A program made the position numbers and the translations under genes. The notes under the pieces were generated by a model. It ran no database searches. It saw only the letters and a list, made by a program, of their open reading frames with translations, and was not told the origin of the DNA. Shown here one piece after another: positions 27,580 through 40,482 of a DNA stretch of 64,000 nucleotides; the first letter of the stretch is position 1, and every line of letters begins with the position of its first letter. The stretch is from Pseudomonas sp. GM80 (lineage in GTDB: Bacteria > Pseudomonadota > Gammaproteobacteria > Pseudomonadales > Pseudomonadaceae): assembly GCF_000282515.1 (NCBI RefSeq), contig NZ_AKJD01000253.1:1-64000 (forward strand). Reading direction: 5' to 3'.

Positions 27580-28716
27580 TTGACTAAGCCAGCCATACTT
27601 GCCCTTGCTGATGGCAGCATTTTTCGCGGCGAAGCCATTGGTGCCGACGGTCAAACCGTTGGTGAGGTGGTGTTCAACACCGCAATGACCGGCTATCAGG
27701 AAATCCTTACCGATCCTTCCTACGCCCAACAGATCGTTACCCTGACTTACCCGCACATCGGCAACACCGGCACCACGCCGGAAGATGCCGAGTCCGACCG
27801 CGTATGGTCCGCTGGCCTGGTCATCCGTGACCTGCCGCTGGTAGCGAGCAACTGGCGTAACACGATGTCTCTGTCCGACTACCTGAAAGCCAACAACGTT
27901 GTGGCCATCGCCGGTATCGACACCCGTCGCCTGACCCGCATCCTGCGTGAAAAAGGCGCTCAGAACGGCTGCATCATGGCCGGCGACAACATCTCCGAAG
28001 AGGCTGCAATCGCAGCTGCGCAAGGCTTCCCGGGCCTGAAGGGCATGGACCTGGCGAAAGTCGTCAGCACCAAGACTCAATACGAATGGCGCTCGACTGT
28101 CTGGGACCTGAAAACCGACAGCCACGCGACCATCGACGCTTCCGAGCTGCCTTACCACGTGGTTGCCTACGACTACGGCGTCAAGGTCAACATCCTGCGC
28201 ATGCTGGTCGAGCGCGGCTGCCGTGTCACCGTGGTGCCTGCTCAGACTCCAGCTGCCGACGTACTGGCACTGAAGCCGGACGGCGTGTTCCTGTCCAACG
28301 GCCCTGGTGATCCGGAGCCATGCGACTACGCGATCAAGGCGATCAAGGAAGTCCTGGAAACCGAAATTCCGGTGTTCGGCATCTGCCTCGGTCATCAACT
28401 GCTGGCTCTGGCCTCCGGCGCCAAGACCCTGAAAATGGGCCATGGCCACCACGGTGCCAACCACCCGGTGCAGGATCTGGACACTGGCGTTGTGATGATC
28501 ACCAGCCAGAACCACGGTTTCGCGGTAGACGAAGAAACCCTGCCAGCCAACGTGCGTGCGATCCACAAATCGCTGTTCGACGGCACCCTGCAAGGCATCG
28601 AGCGCACCGACAAGAGTGCGTTCAGCTTCCAGGGTCACCCTGAAGCGAGCCCGGGCCCGAACGATGTCGCGCCACTGTTCGACCGCTTCATCAACGAGAT
28701 GGCCAAGCGACGCTAA
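27580..28716 (+). CDS. carA: carbamoyl-phosphate synthase small subunit
   Basis: A 378-residue glutamine amidotransferase subunit supplying ammonia to CarB for arginine and pyrimidine synthesis. The GATase nucleophile is Cys269 in FGICLGHQ, with the catalytic His/Glu in [10 protein letters not shown]. The start is TTG at 27580, supported by GGGAGG at 27569-27574; an ATG at 27556 lies upstream of that ribosome-binding site. P. aeruginosa carA has the same N-terminus ([12 protein letters not shown]). A strong terminator hairpin precedes the gene. Confidence 0.95.
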   Translation: MTKPAILALADGSIFRGEAIGADGQTVGEVVFNTAMTGYQEILTDPSYAQQIVTLTYPHIGNTGTTPEDAESDRVWSAGLVIRDLPLVASNWRNTMSLSDYLKANNVVAIAGIDTRRLTRILREKGAQNGCIMAGDNISEEAAIAAAQGFPGLKGMDLAKVVSTKTQYEWRSTVWDLKTDSHATIDASELPYHVVAYDYGVKVNILRMLVERGCRVTVVPAQTPAADVLALKPDGVFLSNGPGDPEPCDYAIKAIKEVLETEIPVFGICLGHQLLALASGAKTLKMGHGHHGANHPVQDLDTGVVMITSQNHGFAVDEETLPANVRAIHKSLFDGTLQGIERTDKSAFSFQGHPEASPGPNDVAPLFDRFINEMAKRR

Positions 28717-28740
28717 GCGTTCGCCTTGAGACTGTAGAGA

Positions 28741-28788
28741 GAAGCCCCTCGAGGGCGGCCCCGATAGCGGTGGCCCCCTCGGGACTTC
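28741..28788 (+). promoter_or_regulatory. GC-rich hairpin in the carA-carB spacer
   Basis: GAAGCCCCTCGAGGGCGGCC can pair imperfectly with GGCCCCCTCGGGACTTC around CCGATAGCGGT. No T run follows, so it is more likely an mRNA-stability or translation-control structure than a terminator. Confidence 0.45.
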
Positions 28789-28842
28789 AGAAATCGATCA
28801 AGACGGCTTGCCGACTGACCTGCGGATTTGAGTGACAAACCC

Positions 28843-32060
<3,218 letters not shown>

Positions 32061-32064
<4 letters not shown>

Positions 32065-32537
32065 TCAAATACCCAATGACCGTCCAGGGCGCTAAAGCCC
32101 TGGAAGAAGAACACACTCACCTGACCAAGGTCGTTCGTCCGAAGCTCAGCCAGGACATCGGTACGGCCCGAGAGTTGGGTGACTTGAAAGAAAACGCCGA
32201 ATACCATGCCGCGCGCGAACAGCAGGGCATGGTCGAGGCGCGGATTCGTGACATCGAAGGCCGGATTCAGAATCAGGTCATCATTGACGTCACGACCATT
32301 CCTCATACTGGCAAGGTGATTTTCGGCACTACCGTCGAAATCGCCAATGTCGAGACTGATGAAAGCGTCACTTACCACATCGTGGGTGAGGATGAGGCTG
32401 ACTTCAAACTCGGCAAGATTTCCGTCGGCTCGCCTTTGGCCCGTGCCTTGATCGGCAAGGAAGAGGGCGATGTAGTCGCCGTGAAAACGCCAAGTGGCGT
32501 GATCGAGTACGAGATTGTCGAAGTCCGTCACATCTGA
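32061..32537 (+). CDS. greA: transcription elongation factor GreA
   Basis: A 158-residue GreA that stimulates transcript cleavage by backtracked RNA polymerase. The coiled coil carries the tip residues in [18 protein letters not shown] (about residues 38-55), and the C-terminal FKBP-like domain ends [11 protein letters not shown]-like (here [12 protein letters not shown]). The ATGA overlap with carB implies translational coupling. Confidence 0.97.
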
Positions 32538-32542
32538 AAGAA

Positions 32543-32565
32543 GGCGCCCGCTGCAGGCGGGCGCC
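32543..32565 (+). terminator. hairpin between greA and the next gene
   Basis: GGCGCCCGC pairs with GCGGGCGCC across TGCAG. It ends one base before the ATG at 32566, and no T run follows, so it may be a weak terminator or may block access to that start codon. Confidence 0.5.
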
Positions 32566-32970
32566 ATGCTTTGGCAGCTGACCCAGATGTTGTGGGTCGG
32601 CGGTCTATGGTTGGTTCATCTCGGTTTGCAGCCGGTGCTGGTTCAGATTGAACTGGCGCCGCTGTTGATCGATGAAATCTCAAGCATGTTTGAAGTGCTG
32701 GTGGTGGGATTCGCTGCCGCTTGTGTGGTTTTTCAGGCTTTGGTGCTGATACAGGCCGAGGGCCTTGCCAGTCTATGGCGAGATTTTCGCGGGCAGGTGC
32801 TGCTGATGGCGTTGTATGCGTGTGCGATGTTTGTCGCAGTGCGTGTCGGCTGGCCGGATGCGCAGCGCTGGCAGGTGTTCAGTTATCTGGTGCTGGGCTT
32901 TTCCGGGCTGGTGCTGGTGATGCAGCCGGTGCCGGGATGGAGTGGCAGGGTGCGCGAAGCACACCCTTGA
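32566..32970 (+). CDS. small inner-membrane protein, DUF4149-like
   Basis: A 134-residue protein with four predicted membrane segments (MLWVGGLWLVHLGLQ near the start, VLVVGFAAACVVFQALVL, VLLMALYACAMFVAV, FSYLVLGFSGLVLVM). It corresponds in position and composition to PAO1 PA4754, a conserved protein of unknown function. The start is uncertain: ATG 32566 lies right behind a hairpin without a ribosome-binding site, and a TTG at 32515, inside greA, would add 17 residues. Confidence 0.7.
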   Translation: MLWQLTQMLWVGGLWLVHLGLQPVLVQIELAPLLIDEISSMFEVLVVGFAAACVVFQALVLIQAEGLASLWRDFRGQVLLMALYACAMFVAVRVGWPDAQRWQVFSYLVLGFSGLVLVMQPVPGWSGRVREAHP

Positions 32971-32979
32971 CCCTTTTCA

Positions 32980-33288
32980 TCACTTGAAGCGATGAACGTT
33001 CGACAGCTGCTTGTTGACGCTGAAGTTCTTGCGGTAAACCAGTGCCATCTTACCGATGACCTGTACCAGATCCGCTTTGCCGGCCTTGCACAGTTCTGCA
33101 ATGTGCGCCAGGCGCGATTCGCGATCGAGGATGTTGAGCTTGATTTTGATCAGCTCGTGATCCGCCAAAGCGCGTTCAAGTTCGGCTAGCACACCTTCAG
33201 TCAAACCGTTGTCAGCCACCGTCAAAACCGGTTTCAGGTGGTGACCAATGGATTTGTACTGTTTCTTCTGCTCTGGAGTGAGCGGCAT
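32980..33288 (-). CDS. yhbY: ribosome-associated RNA-binding protein YhbY
   Basis: A 102-residue CRS1/YhbY-domain protein that associates with pre-50S particles. The fold shows MPLTPEQKKQYKSIGHHLKP, GLTEGVLAELERALADHELIKIK and the GxxG-like loop VQVIGKMALVYR. It is divergent from rlmE, another 50S-maturation gene, and the two share a compact palindromic promoter region. Confidence 0.93.
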   Translation of the reverse strand: MPLTPEQKKQYKSIGHHLKPVLTVADNGLTEGVLAELERALADHELIKIKLNILDRESRLAHIAELCKAGKADLVQVIGKMALVYRKNFSVNKQLSNVHRFK

Positions 33289-33291
33289 AAT

Positions 33292-33334
33292 CTGACCCTT
33301 TCGTCTGGATTCTGTAAAATGGCGGCCATTTTAC
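33292..33334. promoter_or_regulatory. overlapping divergent promoters of rlmE and yhbY
   Basis: GTAAAATGG and CCATTTTAC form a perfect inverted repeat around CGG (33314-33334), placing TAAAAT -10 boxes on both strands. For rlmE, CTGACC (33292-33297) lies 17 bases upstream as a -35. The yhbY -35 is poor. Confidence 0.5.
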
Positions 33335-33389
33335 CCGAGGGTTCGTGGATCCGCCCAATTAATCACGACCCTAATCACTGAGGTGCCCA

Positions 33390-34019
33390 ATGGCGCGTTC
33401 CAAGACAAGCCTTGGTTGGCTGAAAAGACATGTCAACGATCCCTATGTGAAGCAAGCGCAGAAGGATGGCTACCGCTCGCGTGCGAGTTACAAGCTTCTG
33501 GAAGTCCAGGAGAAATACAAGCTGATCCGTCCGGGCATGAGCGTTGTCGACCTGGGCGCCGCGCCCGGCGGCTGGTCGCAGGTCACCAGTCGTCTGATCG
33601 GCGGTCAGGGGCGCTTGATCGCTTCGGATATTCTGGAGATGGACAGCATCCCTGACGTGACCTTCATCCAGGGCGACTTCACTGAAGACGCGGTGCTCGC
33701 TCAGATCCTGGAGGCTGTGGGTAATTCGCAGGTGGACCTTGTGATTTCCGATATGGCCCCCAATATGAGTGGTACGCCTGAAGTGGATATGCCGAAAGCC
33801 ATGTTCCTTTGCGAGCTGGCACTTGATTTGGCGGAGCGTATCCTCAAGCCGGGTGGTAATTTTGTGATCAAGATTTTTCAGGGTGAAGGGTTTGATGTTT
33901 ACCTGAAGGACGCTCGCAAGAAGTTCGACAAGATCCAGATGATCAAGCCGGACTCCTCTCGTGGCTCCTCCCGCGAGCAATACATGCTGGCTTGGGGCTA
34001 CCGCGGTCGTAGTGAATAA
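33390..34019 (+). CDS. rlmE: 23S rRNA 2'-O-ribose methyltransferase RlmE (FtsJ/RrmJ)
   Basis: A 209-residue SAM-dependent methyltransferase that modifies U2552 of 23S rRNA late in 50S assembly. The SAM loop is [13 protein letters not shown] (residues 52-64) and the K-D-K-E catalytic tetrad is at Lys35, Asp121, Lys161 and Glu196. It is a heat-shock gene in E. coli and precedes ftsH, as here. Confidence 0.96.
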   Translation: MARSKTSLGWLKRHVNDPYVKQAQKDGYRSRASYKLLEVQEKYKLIRPGMSVVDLGAAPGGWSQVTSRLIGGQGRLIASDILEMDSIPDVTFIQGDFTEDAVLAQILEAVGNSQVDLVISDMAPNMSGTPEVDMPKAMFLCELALDLAERILKPGGNFVIKIFQGEGFDVYLKDARKKFDKIQMIKPDSSRGSSREQYMLAWGYRGRSE

Positions 34020-34212
34020 AACGAGTTTTTTTGGCAGGGTGATAGGTTTTTAGTATTTCGCCCGGCCAGCATTAACGAATATTGTGTAGAAAGTGTTTCA
34101 CAAAGGGTTACAGACGGCGCCTGCCAGAGCTGTAGGTAATGTAGTAAGTTAGGCCGGTGAATATCATGCGAAGCGCGCGCCAGTAGCGGAGCTTGCTTCA
34201 GAGGGTAGTTAA

Positions 34213-36129
34213 TTGAACGATATGGCAAAGAATCTGATCCTGTGGTTGATCATCGCGGCTGTCCTGGTGACGGTGATGAACAACTTCTCCAGCCCTAACG
34301 AGCCGCAGACCCTCAACTATTCCGACTTCATCCAGCAGGTCAAGGATGGCAAGGTCGAGCGCGTAGCCGTTGATGGCTATGTGATTACCGGTAAACGTAA
34401 CGACGGCGACAGCTTCAAGACCATTCGTCCGGCAATCCAGGACAATGGCTTGATTGGTGATCTGGTCGACAACCACGTTGTGGTCGAAGGCAAGCAGCCT
34501 GAGCAGCAAAGCATCTGGACCCAGCTTCTGGTGGCCAGCTTCCCGATCCTGGTGATCATCGCAGTGTTCATGTTCTTCATGCGCCAGATGCAGGGTGGTG
34601 CAGGCGGCAAGGGCGGGCCGATGAGCTTTGGCAAGAGCAAGGCGCGCCTGCTCTCCGAAGATCAGGTGAAAACCACATTGGCTGACGTTGCCGGTTGCGA
34701 CGAAGCCAAGGAAGAGGTCGGCGAGCTGGTTGAATTCCTCCGTGATCCGGGCAAGTTCCAGCGTCTGGGTGGTCGTATTCCACGCGGCGTACTGATGGTC
34801 GGTCCTCCGGGTACCGGTAAAACCTTGCTCGCCAAGGCAATTGCCGGCGAAGCAAAAGTGCCGTTCTTCACCATTTCCGGTTCTGACTTCGTCGAGATGT
34901 TCGTCGGTGTCGGTGCCAGCCGTGTACGTGACATGTTCGAGCAGGCGAAGAAGCACGCGCCATGCATCATCTTCATCGACGAAATCGACGCCGTCGGTCG
35001 CCACCGTGGCGCCGGCATGGGTGGCGGTCACGACGAGCGTGAGCAGACCCTCAACCAGTTGCTGGTTGAGATGGACGGCTTCGAGATGAATGACGGCATC
35101 ATTGTTATCGCTGCAACCAACCGTCCTGACGTACTCGACCCTGCGCTGTTGCGTCCGGGCCGTTTCGACCGTCAGGTTGTGGTGGGGCTGCCGGATATCC
35201 GTGGTCGCGAGCAGATTCTCAAGGTTCACATGCGCAAAGTGCCAATGGGTGACGACGTTGCTCCGGCCGTGATCGCGCGTGGTACTCCGGGTTTCTCCGG
35301 TGCTGACCTAGCTAACCTGGTCAACGAAGCGTCGCTGTTCGCTGCACGCAGCGGCAAGCGCATCGTTGAGATGAAAGAATTCGAACTGGCGAAAGACAAG
35401 ATCATGATGGGCGCCGAGCGCAAATCGATGGTCATGTCCGAGAAGGAAAAGCAGAACACTGCTTATCACGAAGCTGGCCACGCCATCGTGGGTCGCGTCG
35501 TGCCTGAGCATGATCCGGTTTACAAAGTGTCGATCATCCCGCGCGGTCGTGCTTTGGGTGTGACCATGTTCCTGCCGGAAGAAGATCGCTACAGCTTGTC
35601 CAAGCGCGCTCTGATCAGTCAGATCTGCTCGCTGTACGGCGGTCGTATCGCTGAAGAAATGACCCTGGGTTTCGACGGTGTGACCACCGGTGCTTCCAAC
35701 GACATCATGCGTGCCAGTCAGATTGCACGGAACATGGTGACCAAGTGGGGCCTGTCGGAAAAACTCGGTCCATTGATGTACGCCGAAGAAGAGGGTGAAG
35801 TATTCCTCGGTCGTGGCGGCGGTGGTCAGGCTGCCAGCTTCTCGGGTGAGACAGCCAAGCTGATCGACTCCGAAGTGCGCAGCATCATTGACCAGTGCTA
35901 TGGCACCGCCAAGCAGATCCTTACGGATAACCGCGACAAGCTCGATGCAATGGCTGACGCCCTGATGAAGTACGAGACGATCGATGCCGAGCAGATCGAC
36001 GACATCATGGCCGGTCGTACGCCTCGCGAACCGCGCGATTGGTCGGGTGGCACTGGTACGCCACCGCCACCTGTGGTTCAGGACGAGCGTCCGCAAACAC
36101 CGATTGGCGGTCCGGCTGCTGACGTTTAA
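34213..36129 (+). CDS. ftsH: ATP-dependent zinc metalloprotease FtsH
   Basis: A 638-residue membrane-anchored AAA+ protease degrading RpoH, LpxC, SecY and other proteins. Two membrane segments lie near residues 7-25 and about 100-120, Walker A GPPGTGKT is at 197-204, Walker B is [11 protein letters not shown], and the zinc site HEAGH is at 419-423. TTG 34213 is supported by GAGGG about eight bases upstream; ATG 34222 (MAKNLILW) is the alternative. The Pro-rich tail [10 protein letters not shown] is typical. Confidence 0.97.
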   Translation: MNDMAKNLILWLIIAAVLVTVMNNFSSPNEPQTLNYSDFIQQVKDGKVERVAVDGYVITGKRNDGDSFKTIRPAIQDNGLIGDLVDNHVVVEGKQPEQQSIWTQLLVASFPILVIIAVFMFFMRQMQGGAGGKGGPMSFGKSKARLLSEDQVKTTLADVAGCDEAKEEVGELVEFLRDPGKFQRLGGRIPRGVLMVGPPGTGKTLLAKAIAGEAKVPFFTISGSDFVEMFVGVGASRVRDMFEQAKKHAPCIIFIDEIDAVGRHRGAGMGGGHDEREQTLNQLLVEMDGFEMNDGIIVIAATNRPDVLDPALLRPGRFDRQVVVGLPDIRGREQILKVHMRKVPMGDDVAPAVIARGTPGFSGADLANLVNEASLFAARSGKRIVEMKEFELAKDKIMMGAERKSMVMSEKEKQNTAYHEAGHAIVGRVVPEHDPVYKVSIIPRGRALGVTMFLPEEDRYSLSKRALISQICSLYGGRIAEEMTLGFDGVTTGASNDIMRASQIARNMVTKWGLSEKLGPLMYAEEEGEVFLGRGGGGQAASFSGETAKLIDSEVRSIIDQCYGTAKQILTDNRDKLDAMADALMKYETIDAEQIDDIMAGRTPREPRDWSGGTGTPPPPVVQDERPQTPIGGPAADV

Positions 36130-36137
36130 GGTTTGAA

Positions 36138-36989
36138 ATGACTTCTGTTCAGTCCCTGACCCGGTTGCCTTGCGGCAACCGGGTTCTTGATTTGGCCCAG
36201 ACGCATGTCATGGGCATTCTCAATGTGACTCCCGATTCCTTCTCTGATGGCGGCAAATACAGCCAGCTCGATGCGGCGTTGCGCCATGCCGAAGCCATGG
36301 TTGCGGCCGGTGCCACGCTGATTGATGTGGGTGGCGAGTCGACCCGGCCTGGCGCGCGGGCGGTATCGCCGCTCGAAGAGCTGGAGCGCGTTGCGCCCAT
36401 CGTCGAGCTGATCAATCGCGAGCTCGACGTCATTATCTCGGTTGATACTTCGACGCCTGCCGTGATGCGCGAAACCGCGCGGCTGGGCGCTGGTTTGATC
36501 AATGATGTGCGGTCGTTGCAGCGTGATGGTGCGCTGGATGCGGCGGCGGCTACAGGTTTGCCGGTTTGCCTGATGCATATGCTGGGTGAGCCCGGCGACA
36601 TGCAGGACAATCCGCAGTATGAGGATGTCACCCGGGAAGTGGGCGAGTTTCTCGCAGAGCGGATGTCGGCGTGTGCACTGGCGGGTATTCCTGCTGAGCG
36701 CATCATTCTCGACCCCGGTTTCGGCTTCGCCAAAACCCTGCAGCACAATCTAAGCTTGTTCAAGCATATGGAAGCCCTGCATGCGTTCGGTCGACCTTTG
36801 CTGGTCGGCGTTTCGCGAAAAAGTATGATCGGCCATGCCCTGAATCGCCCGGTAGGCGAGCGCCTTTTCGGTGGCCTGGCCCTGGCAGCGCTGGCATCTG
36901 TCAAAGGCGCGCGTATATTGCGCGTCCATGATGTTGCGCAGACGGTAGACGTGGTGCGAATGATCGCGGCCGTGGAATCAGCCGAATAA
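36138..36989 (+). CDS. folP: dihydropteroate synthase
   Basis: A 283-residue TIM-barrel enzyme condensing p-aminobenzoate with hydroxymethyldihydropterin pyrophosphate in folate synthesis, and the target of sulfonamides. Signatures are [15 protein letters not shown] (about residues 25-39), [11 protein letters not shown] and, near the end, [10 protein letters not shown]. It follows ftsH after eight bases and precedes glmM after 16, the usual order. Confidence 0.97.
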   Translation: MTSVQSLTRLPCGNRVLDLAQTHVMGILNVTPDSFSDGGKYSQLDAALRHAEAMVAAGATLIDVGGESTRPGARAVSPLEELERVAPIVELINRELDVIISVDTSTPAVMRETARLGAGLINDVRSLQRDGALDAAAATGLPVCLMHMLGEPGDMQDNPQYEDVTREVGEFLAERMSACALAGIPAERIILDPGFGFAKTLQHNLSLFKHMEALHAFGRPLLVGVSRKSMIGHALNRPVGERLFGGLALAALASVKGARILRVHDVAQTVDVVRMIAAVESAE

Positions 36990-37005
36990 GAATGATGGAG
37001 CACTT

Positions 37006-38343
37006 ATGAGCAAAAAATACTTTGGTACCGACGGCATTCGTGGTCGCGTCGGTGTATACCCGATTACTCCTGACTTCATGCTCAAGCTCGGTTGGGCCGC
37101 AGGCATGGCGTTTCGCAAGATGGGCGCCTGCAAGGTGCTTGTCGGCAAGGACACGCGAATTTCCGGCTACATGTTCGAGTCTGCACTTGAGGCGGGGCTG
37201 ACCTCGGCGGGTGCCGATGTGATGTTGCTGGGGCCGATGCCGACGCCGGCCATTGCCTATCTGTCGCGAACTTTCCAGGCGGAAGCAGGGATCGTTATCA
37301 GTGCTTCACACAATCCGCACGACGATAACGGCATCAAATTCTTCTCCGGCAAAGGTACCAAGTTGCCGGATGAGCTGGAACTGATGATCGAAGAGTTGCT
37401 GGATGCGCCGATGACGGTGGTTGAGTCGAGCAAAATCGGCAAAGTGTCGCGCATCAACGATGCCTCGGGTCGCTATATCGAGTTCTGCAAGAGCAGCGTG
37501 CCAACCGGCACCAGCTTTTCCGGGCTCAAGATCGTTATCGATTGCGCGCATGGTGCAACCTACAAGGTGGCGCCAAGCGTCTTCCGGGAGTTGGGCGCAG
37601 AAGTTGTCGTCTTGTCTGCCCAGCCCAATGGGCTGAACATCAACGATAACTGCGGCTCGACCCACATGGGCCAGTTGCAGGCGGCTGTACTCGCAGAGCA
37701 CGCTGATCTGGGGATCGCCTTTGACGGCGATGGCGATCGGGTTCTCATGGTCGATCACACTGGCGCCATTGTTGATGGAGACGAGTTGTTGTTCATCATC
37801 GCTCGCGATCTGCATGAGCGCGGTAAGCTGCAGGGCGGCGTGGTTGGCACCCTGATGAGTAACCTCGGCCTGGAGTTGGCGCTGGCGGATCTTTCGATTC
37901 CGTTCATTCGTGCCAACGTCGGCGACCGTTATGTGATCGCGGAGTTGCTTGAGCGTAATTGGCTGGTCGGCGGTGAGAATTCGGGGCATATCGTTTGCTT
38001 CAACCACACCACGACCGGTGATGCGATCATCGCCGCGTTGCAGGTGTTGATGGCGCTGAAGACTCGCAATGAAGGCTTGGCGCAATCGCGTCAGGCGCTG
38101 CGCAAGTGCCCTCAGGTGCTGATCAACGTACGTTTTGCTGGTGGCAATAGCCCGCTGGAGCATCCGGCTGTCAAGGAAGCGAGTGCGCGAGTCACTCAGG
38201 CAATGGCGGGTCGCGGTCGTGTTCTTTTGCGCAAGTCCGGCACAGAGCCTCTGGTGCGTGTAATGGTCGAAGGCGAGGACGAAGCGCAGGTTCGCGGCTA
38301 TGCCGAAGAACTGGCAAAACTGGTAACTGAAGTTTCTGCCTGA
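37006..38343 (+). CDS. glmM: phosphoglucosamine mutase
   Basis: A 445-residue alpha-D-phosphohexomutase converting glucosamine-6-phosphate to glucosamine-1-phosphate for peptidoglycan and LPS. The phosphoserine loop [12 protein letters not shown] has the active Ser101, the Mg loop is DGDGDR, and the phosphate-binding C-terminal motif is [14 protein letters not shown]. Cotranscribed with folP. Confidence 0.97.
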   Translation: MSKKYFGTDGIRGRVGVYPITPDFMLKLGWAAGMAFRKMGACKVLVGKDTRISGYMFESALEAGLTSAGADVMLLGPMPTPAIAYLSRTFQAEAGIVISASHNPHDDNGIKFFSGKGTKLPDELELMIEELLDAPMTVVESSKIGKVSRINDASGRYIEFCKSSVPTGTSFSGLKIVIDCAHGATYKVAPSVFRELGAEVVVLSAQPNGLNINDNCGSTHMGQLQAAVLAEHADLGIAFDGDGDRVLMVDHTGAIVDGDELLFIIARDLHERGKLQGGVVGTLMSNLGLELALADLSIPFIRANVGDRYVIAELLERNWLVGGENSGHIVCFNHTTTGDAIIAALQVLMALKTRNEGLAQSRQALRKCPQVLINVRFAGGNSPLEHPAVKEASARVTQAMAGRGRVLLRKSGTEPLVRVMVEGEDEAQVRGYAEELAKLVTEVSA

Positions 38344-38408
38344 TACGGCTTGCAAGGCATGATTGTGTTGGGTAACATCTGCGCCCACTTTGACCGACGA
38401 GGTACAGC

Positions 38409-39164
38409 ATGCGTCGCCCTATGGTAGCTGGTAACTGGAAGATGCACGGTACCCGCGCCAGCGTCGCTGAGCTGATCAACGGCCTTCGTCATCTGGCCTT
38501 GCCAAGCGGTGTTGATGTCGCGGTATTCCCGCCTTGCTTGCATATCAATCAAGTGATTGATGGCTTGAAAGGTAAATCGATTTCGGTCGGTGCGCAGAAT
38601 TCTGCGGTGGAATCCATGCAAGGTGCATTGACCGGTGAGATTGCACCGAGTCAGTTGGTGGATGCAGGTTGTTCCCTTGTGCTTGTCGGGCACTCCGAAC
38701 GCCGCCAGATTATGGGTGAGCGAGACGGGATGCTGAATCGCAAGTTCGCAGCTGCACAGGCATGTGGCTTGATTCCGGTGTTGTGTGTAGGGGAAACCCT
38801 TGAGCAGCGCGAAGCTGGAAAAACTCTTGAGGTTGTCGGGCGTCAGCTGGGCAGCATCATCGAGGAGCTGGGTGTAGGTGCTTTTGCCAAGGCAGTCATC
38901 GCTTACGAGCCGGTCTGGGCTATTGGTACCGGACTGACTGCAACGCCGCAGCAAGCTCAGGATGTGCATAAAGCCATTCGCGAGCAGCTGGCGGCAGAGA
39001 ATTCTGAAGTCGCACGAGGTGTGCGGCTTCTATACGGCGGCAGCGTGAAGGCGGCCAATGCGGTCGAACTGTTCGGCATGCCGGATATCGATGGGGGGCT
39101 CATTGGTGGAGCTTCCCTGAATGCAGATGAGTTCGGTGCGATCTGTCGCGCCGCGGGAAACTGA
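38409..39164 (+). CDS. tpiA: triosephosphate isomerase
   Basis: A 251-residue glycolytic enzyme. It starts [15 protein letters not shown] with catalytic Lys11, has LVGHSERR with catalytic His near 96, and [11 protein letters not shown] with catalytic Glu near 168. The phosphate loop is [12 protein letters not shown]. The gap of 65 bases after glmM has no clear terminator. Confidence 0.97.
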   Translation: MRRPMVAGNWKMHGTRASVAELINGLRHLALPSGVDVAVFPPCLHINQVIDGLKGKSISVGAQNSAVESMQGALTGEIAPSQLVDAGCSLVLVGHSERRQIMGERDGMLNRKFAAAQACGLIPVLCVGETLEQREAGKTLEVVGRQLGSIIEELGVGAFAKAVIAYEPVWAIGTGLTATPQQAQDVHKAIREQLAAENSEVARGVRLLYGGSVKAANAVELFGMPDIDGGLIGGASLNADEFGAICRAAGN

Positions 39165-39168
39165 AAAA

Positions 39169-39555
39169 ATGCTGGAAACAGTCGTAGTCGTTTTTCATCT
39201 GCTGGGTGCATTGGGCGTAGTTGCTCTGGTTTTGCTGCAGCAGGGTAAGGGTGCGGACGCTGGCGCGTCTTTCGGAGCAGGTGCTTCAAATACTGTGTTC
39301 GGAAGCCAAGGTTCCTCTACCTTTCTTAGTAAGTTTACTGCTATACTTGCCGCCGGTTTCTTCATAACCAGCTTAGGGTTAGGTTACTTTGCTAAAGAGA
39401 AAGCTCATCAGCTGACTCAAGCAGGTTTGCCAAACCCGGCAGTGTTGGAAGTACCTAAGCAACAACAACCGGCTTCTGATGATGTCCCGGTGCTTCAAGA
39501 GCAAAAGTCGGCTACTCCAGCGACTGACGTACCTCCAGCTCAAGAGCAGAAGTAA
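39169..39555 (+). CDS. secG: preprotein translocase subunit SecG
   Basis: A 128-residue SecG of the SecYEG channel. Two membrane helices ([20 protein letters not shown] and [20 protein letters not shown]) flank the conserved cytoplasmic loop [15 protein letters not shown] polar Gln/Pro/Glu-rich C-terminus follows. The ATG at 39169 lies four bases after the tpiA stop. tRNA-Leu follows, as in E. coli and PAO1. Confidence 0.96.
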   Translation: MLETVVVVFHLLGALGVVALVLLQQGKGADAGASFGAGASNTVFGSQGSSTFLSKFTAILAAGFFITSLGLGYFAKEKAHQLTQAGLPNPAVLEVPKQQQPASDDVPVLQEQKSATPATDVPPAQEQK

Positions 39556-39577
39556 GAAGGGTTTCAAACGTAGTTTT

Positions 39578-39663
39578 GCCGAGGTGGTGGAATTGGTAGA
39601 CACGCAACCTTGAGGTGGTTGTGCCCATAGGGTGTAGGGGTTCGAGTCCCCTTCTCGGTACCA
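39578..39663 (+). tRNA. tRNA-Leu (GAG)
   Basis: 86 nucleotides with encoded CCA. The anticodon stem CAACC/GGTTG closes loop TTGAGGT, giving anticodon GAG (39612-39614). A long variable arm (TGCCCATAGGGTG) and the T arm GGGGTTCGAGTCCCC are typical of a class II tRNA. Confidence 0.96.
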
Positions 39664-39672
39664 ATTAGTCAG

Positions 39673-39697
39673 GAGAGCCCGCTGTTGCGGGCTTTCT
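39673..39697 (+). terminator. terminator after tRNA-Leu
   Basis: GAGCCCGC pairs with GCGGGCTTTC around TGTT, followed by T-rich sequence, ten bases after the tRNA. Confidence 0.65.
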
Positions 39698-39715
39698 TGC
39701 AGGTGGAAGGTTACA

Positions 39716-39744
39716 TTGACCCTATAAGGGATCGGTCGTATACT
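39716..39744 (+). promoter_or_regulatory. sigma-70 promoter of tRNA-fMet
   Basis: TTGACC (39716-39721), a 17-base spacer and TATACT (39739-39744). The expected start is about ten bases before the mature tRNA. Confidence 0.8.
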
Positions 39745-39760
39745 TCCGCCCCAGCTTTGT

Positions 39761-39837
<77 letters not shown>

Positions 39838-39845
39838 GTTTAAGG

Positions 39846-39870
39846 AGCCCCTTTTAAGGGGCTTTTTGTT
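39846..39870 (+). terminator. terminator after tRNA-fMet
   Basis: AGCCCC and GGGGCT pair across TTTTAA and are followed by TTTTTGTT. Confidence 0.8.
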
Positions 39871-39884
39871 AGCTGGACACTTTC

Positions 39885-39937
39885 AACGCCGCTGTTCGAC
39901 GGCGTTTCAAGGATGGGCGTTTCGCCCATTTTTTTAT
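39885..39937 (+). terminator. rimP leader: hairpin and attenuator-like terminator
   Basis: AACGCCG/CGGCGTT (39885-39906) is followed by ATGGGCG/CGCCCAT (39913-39929) with a run of seven T. It lies 40 bases before the rimP start, so it ends the tRNA transcript or attenuates the nusA-infB operon. Confidence 0.65.
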
Positions 39938-39976
39938 TTTGCAAAGCATGCACATATCATGCACTAGGGGGTTCAG

Positions 39977-40435
39977 GTGTCGAGCAAGCTAGAAGAGTTG
40001 CAGGCCTTGCTGGCCCCGGTGGTCGTGGCCCTGGGCTATGAATGCTGGGGTATCGAGTTTTCGGCTCAGGGTCGTCACTCGATGTTGCGCGTTTATATCG
40101 ATAAAGAGGGTGGCGTGCTGGTGGACGATTGCGCCATTGTCAGCCGTCAGATCAGTGGTGTCCTGGATGTTGAAGATCCAATCACCGTTGAATACACCCT
40201 TGAAGTTTCCTCGCCTGGCATGGAGCGCCCACTGTTCACTATTGAGCAGTTCGCCCAGTTTGTCGGTGAACAAGTGAAGATCAAGCTGCGCTCGCCTTTC
40301 GAAGGTCGACGCAACTTTCAGGGCCTTCTGCGCGGTGTAGAAGAACAGGATGTCGTGGTGCAGGTAGACGACCATGAGTTCCTGTTGCCGATCGATATGA
40401 TCGACAAGGCCAACATTATTCCCAGTTTTGACTGA
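39977..40435 (+). CDS. rimP: ribosome maturation factor RimP
   Basis: A 152-residue protein required for 30S maturation. The core shows [40 protein letters not shown] and the family signature [15 protein letters not shown]. It starts at GTG 39977. It heads the rimP-nusA-infB-rbfA-truB-rpsO-pnp cluster. Confidence 0.96.
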   Translation: MSSKLEELQALLAPVVVALGYECWGIEFSAQGRHSMLRVYIDKEGGVLVDDCAIVSRQISGVLDVEDPITVEYTLEVSSPGMERPLFTIEQFAQFVGEQVKIKLRSPFEGRRNFQGLLRGVEEQDVVVQVDDHEFLLPIDMIDKANIIPSFD

Positions 40436-40482
40436 GACGCGGATCCCGCGGATCCAATGGCTTGCGAAAGGCGAGGCGTACG

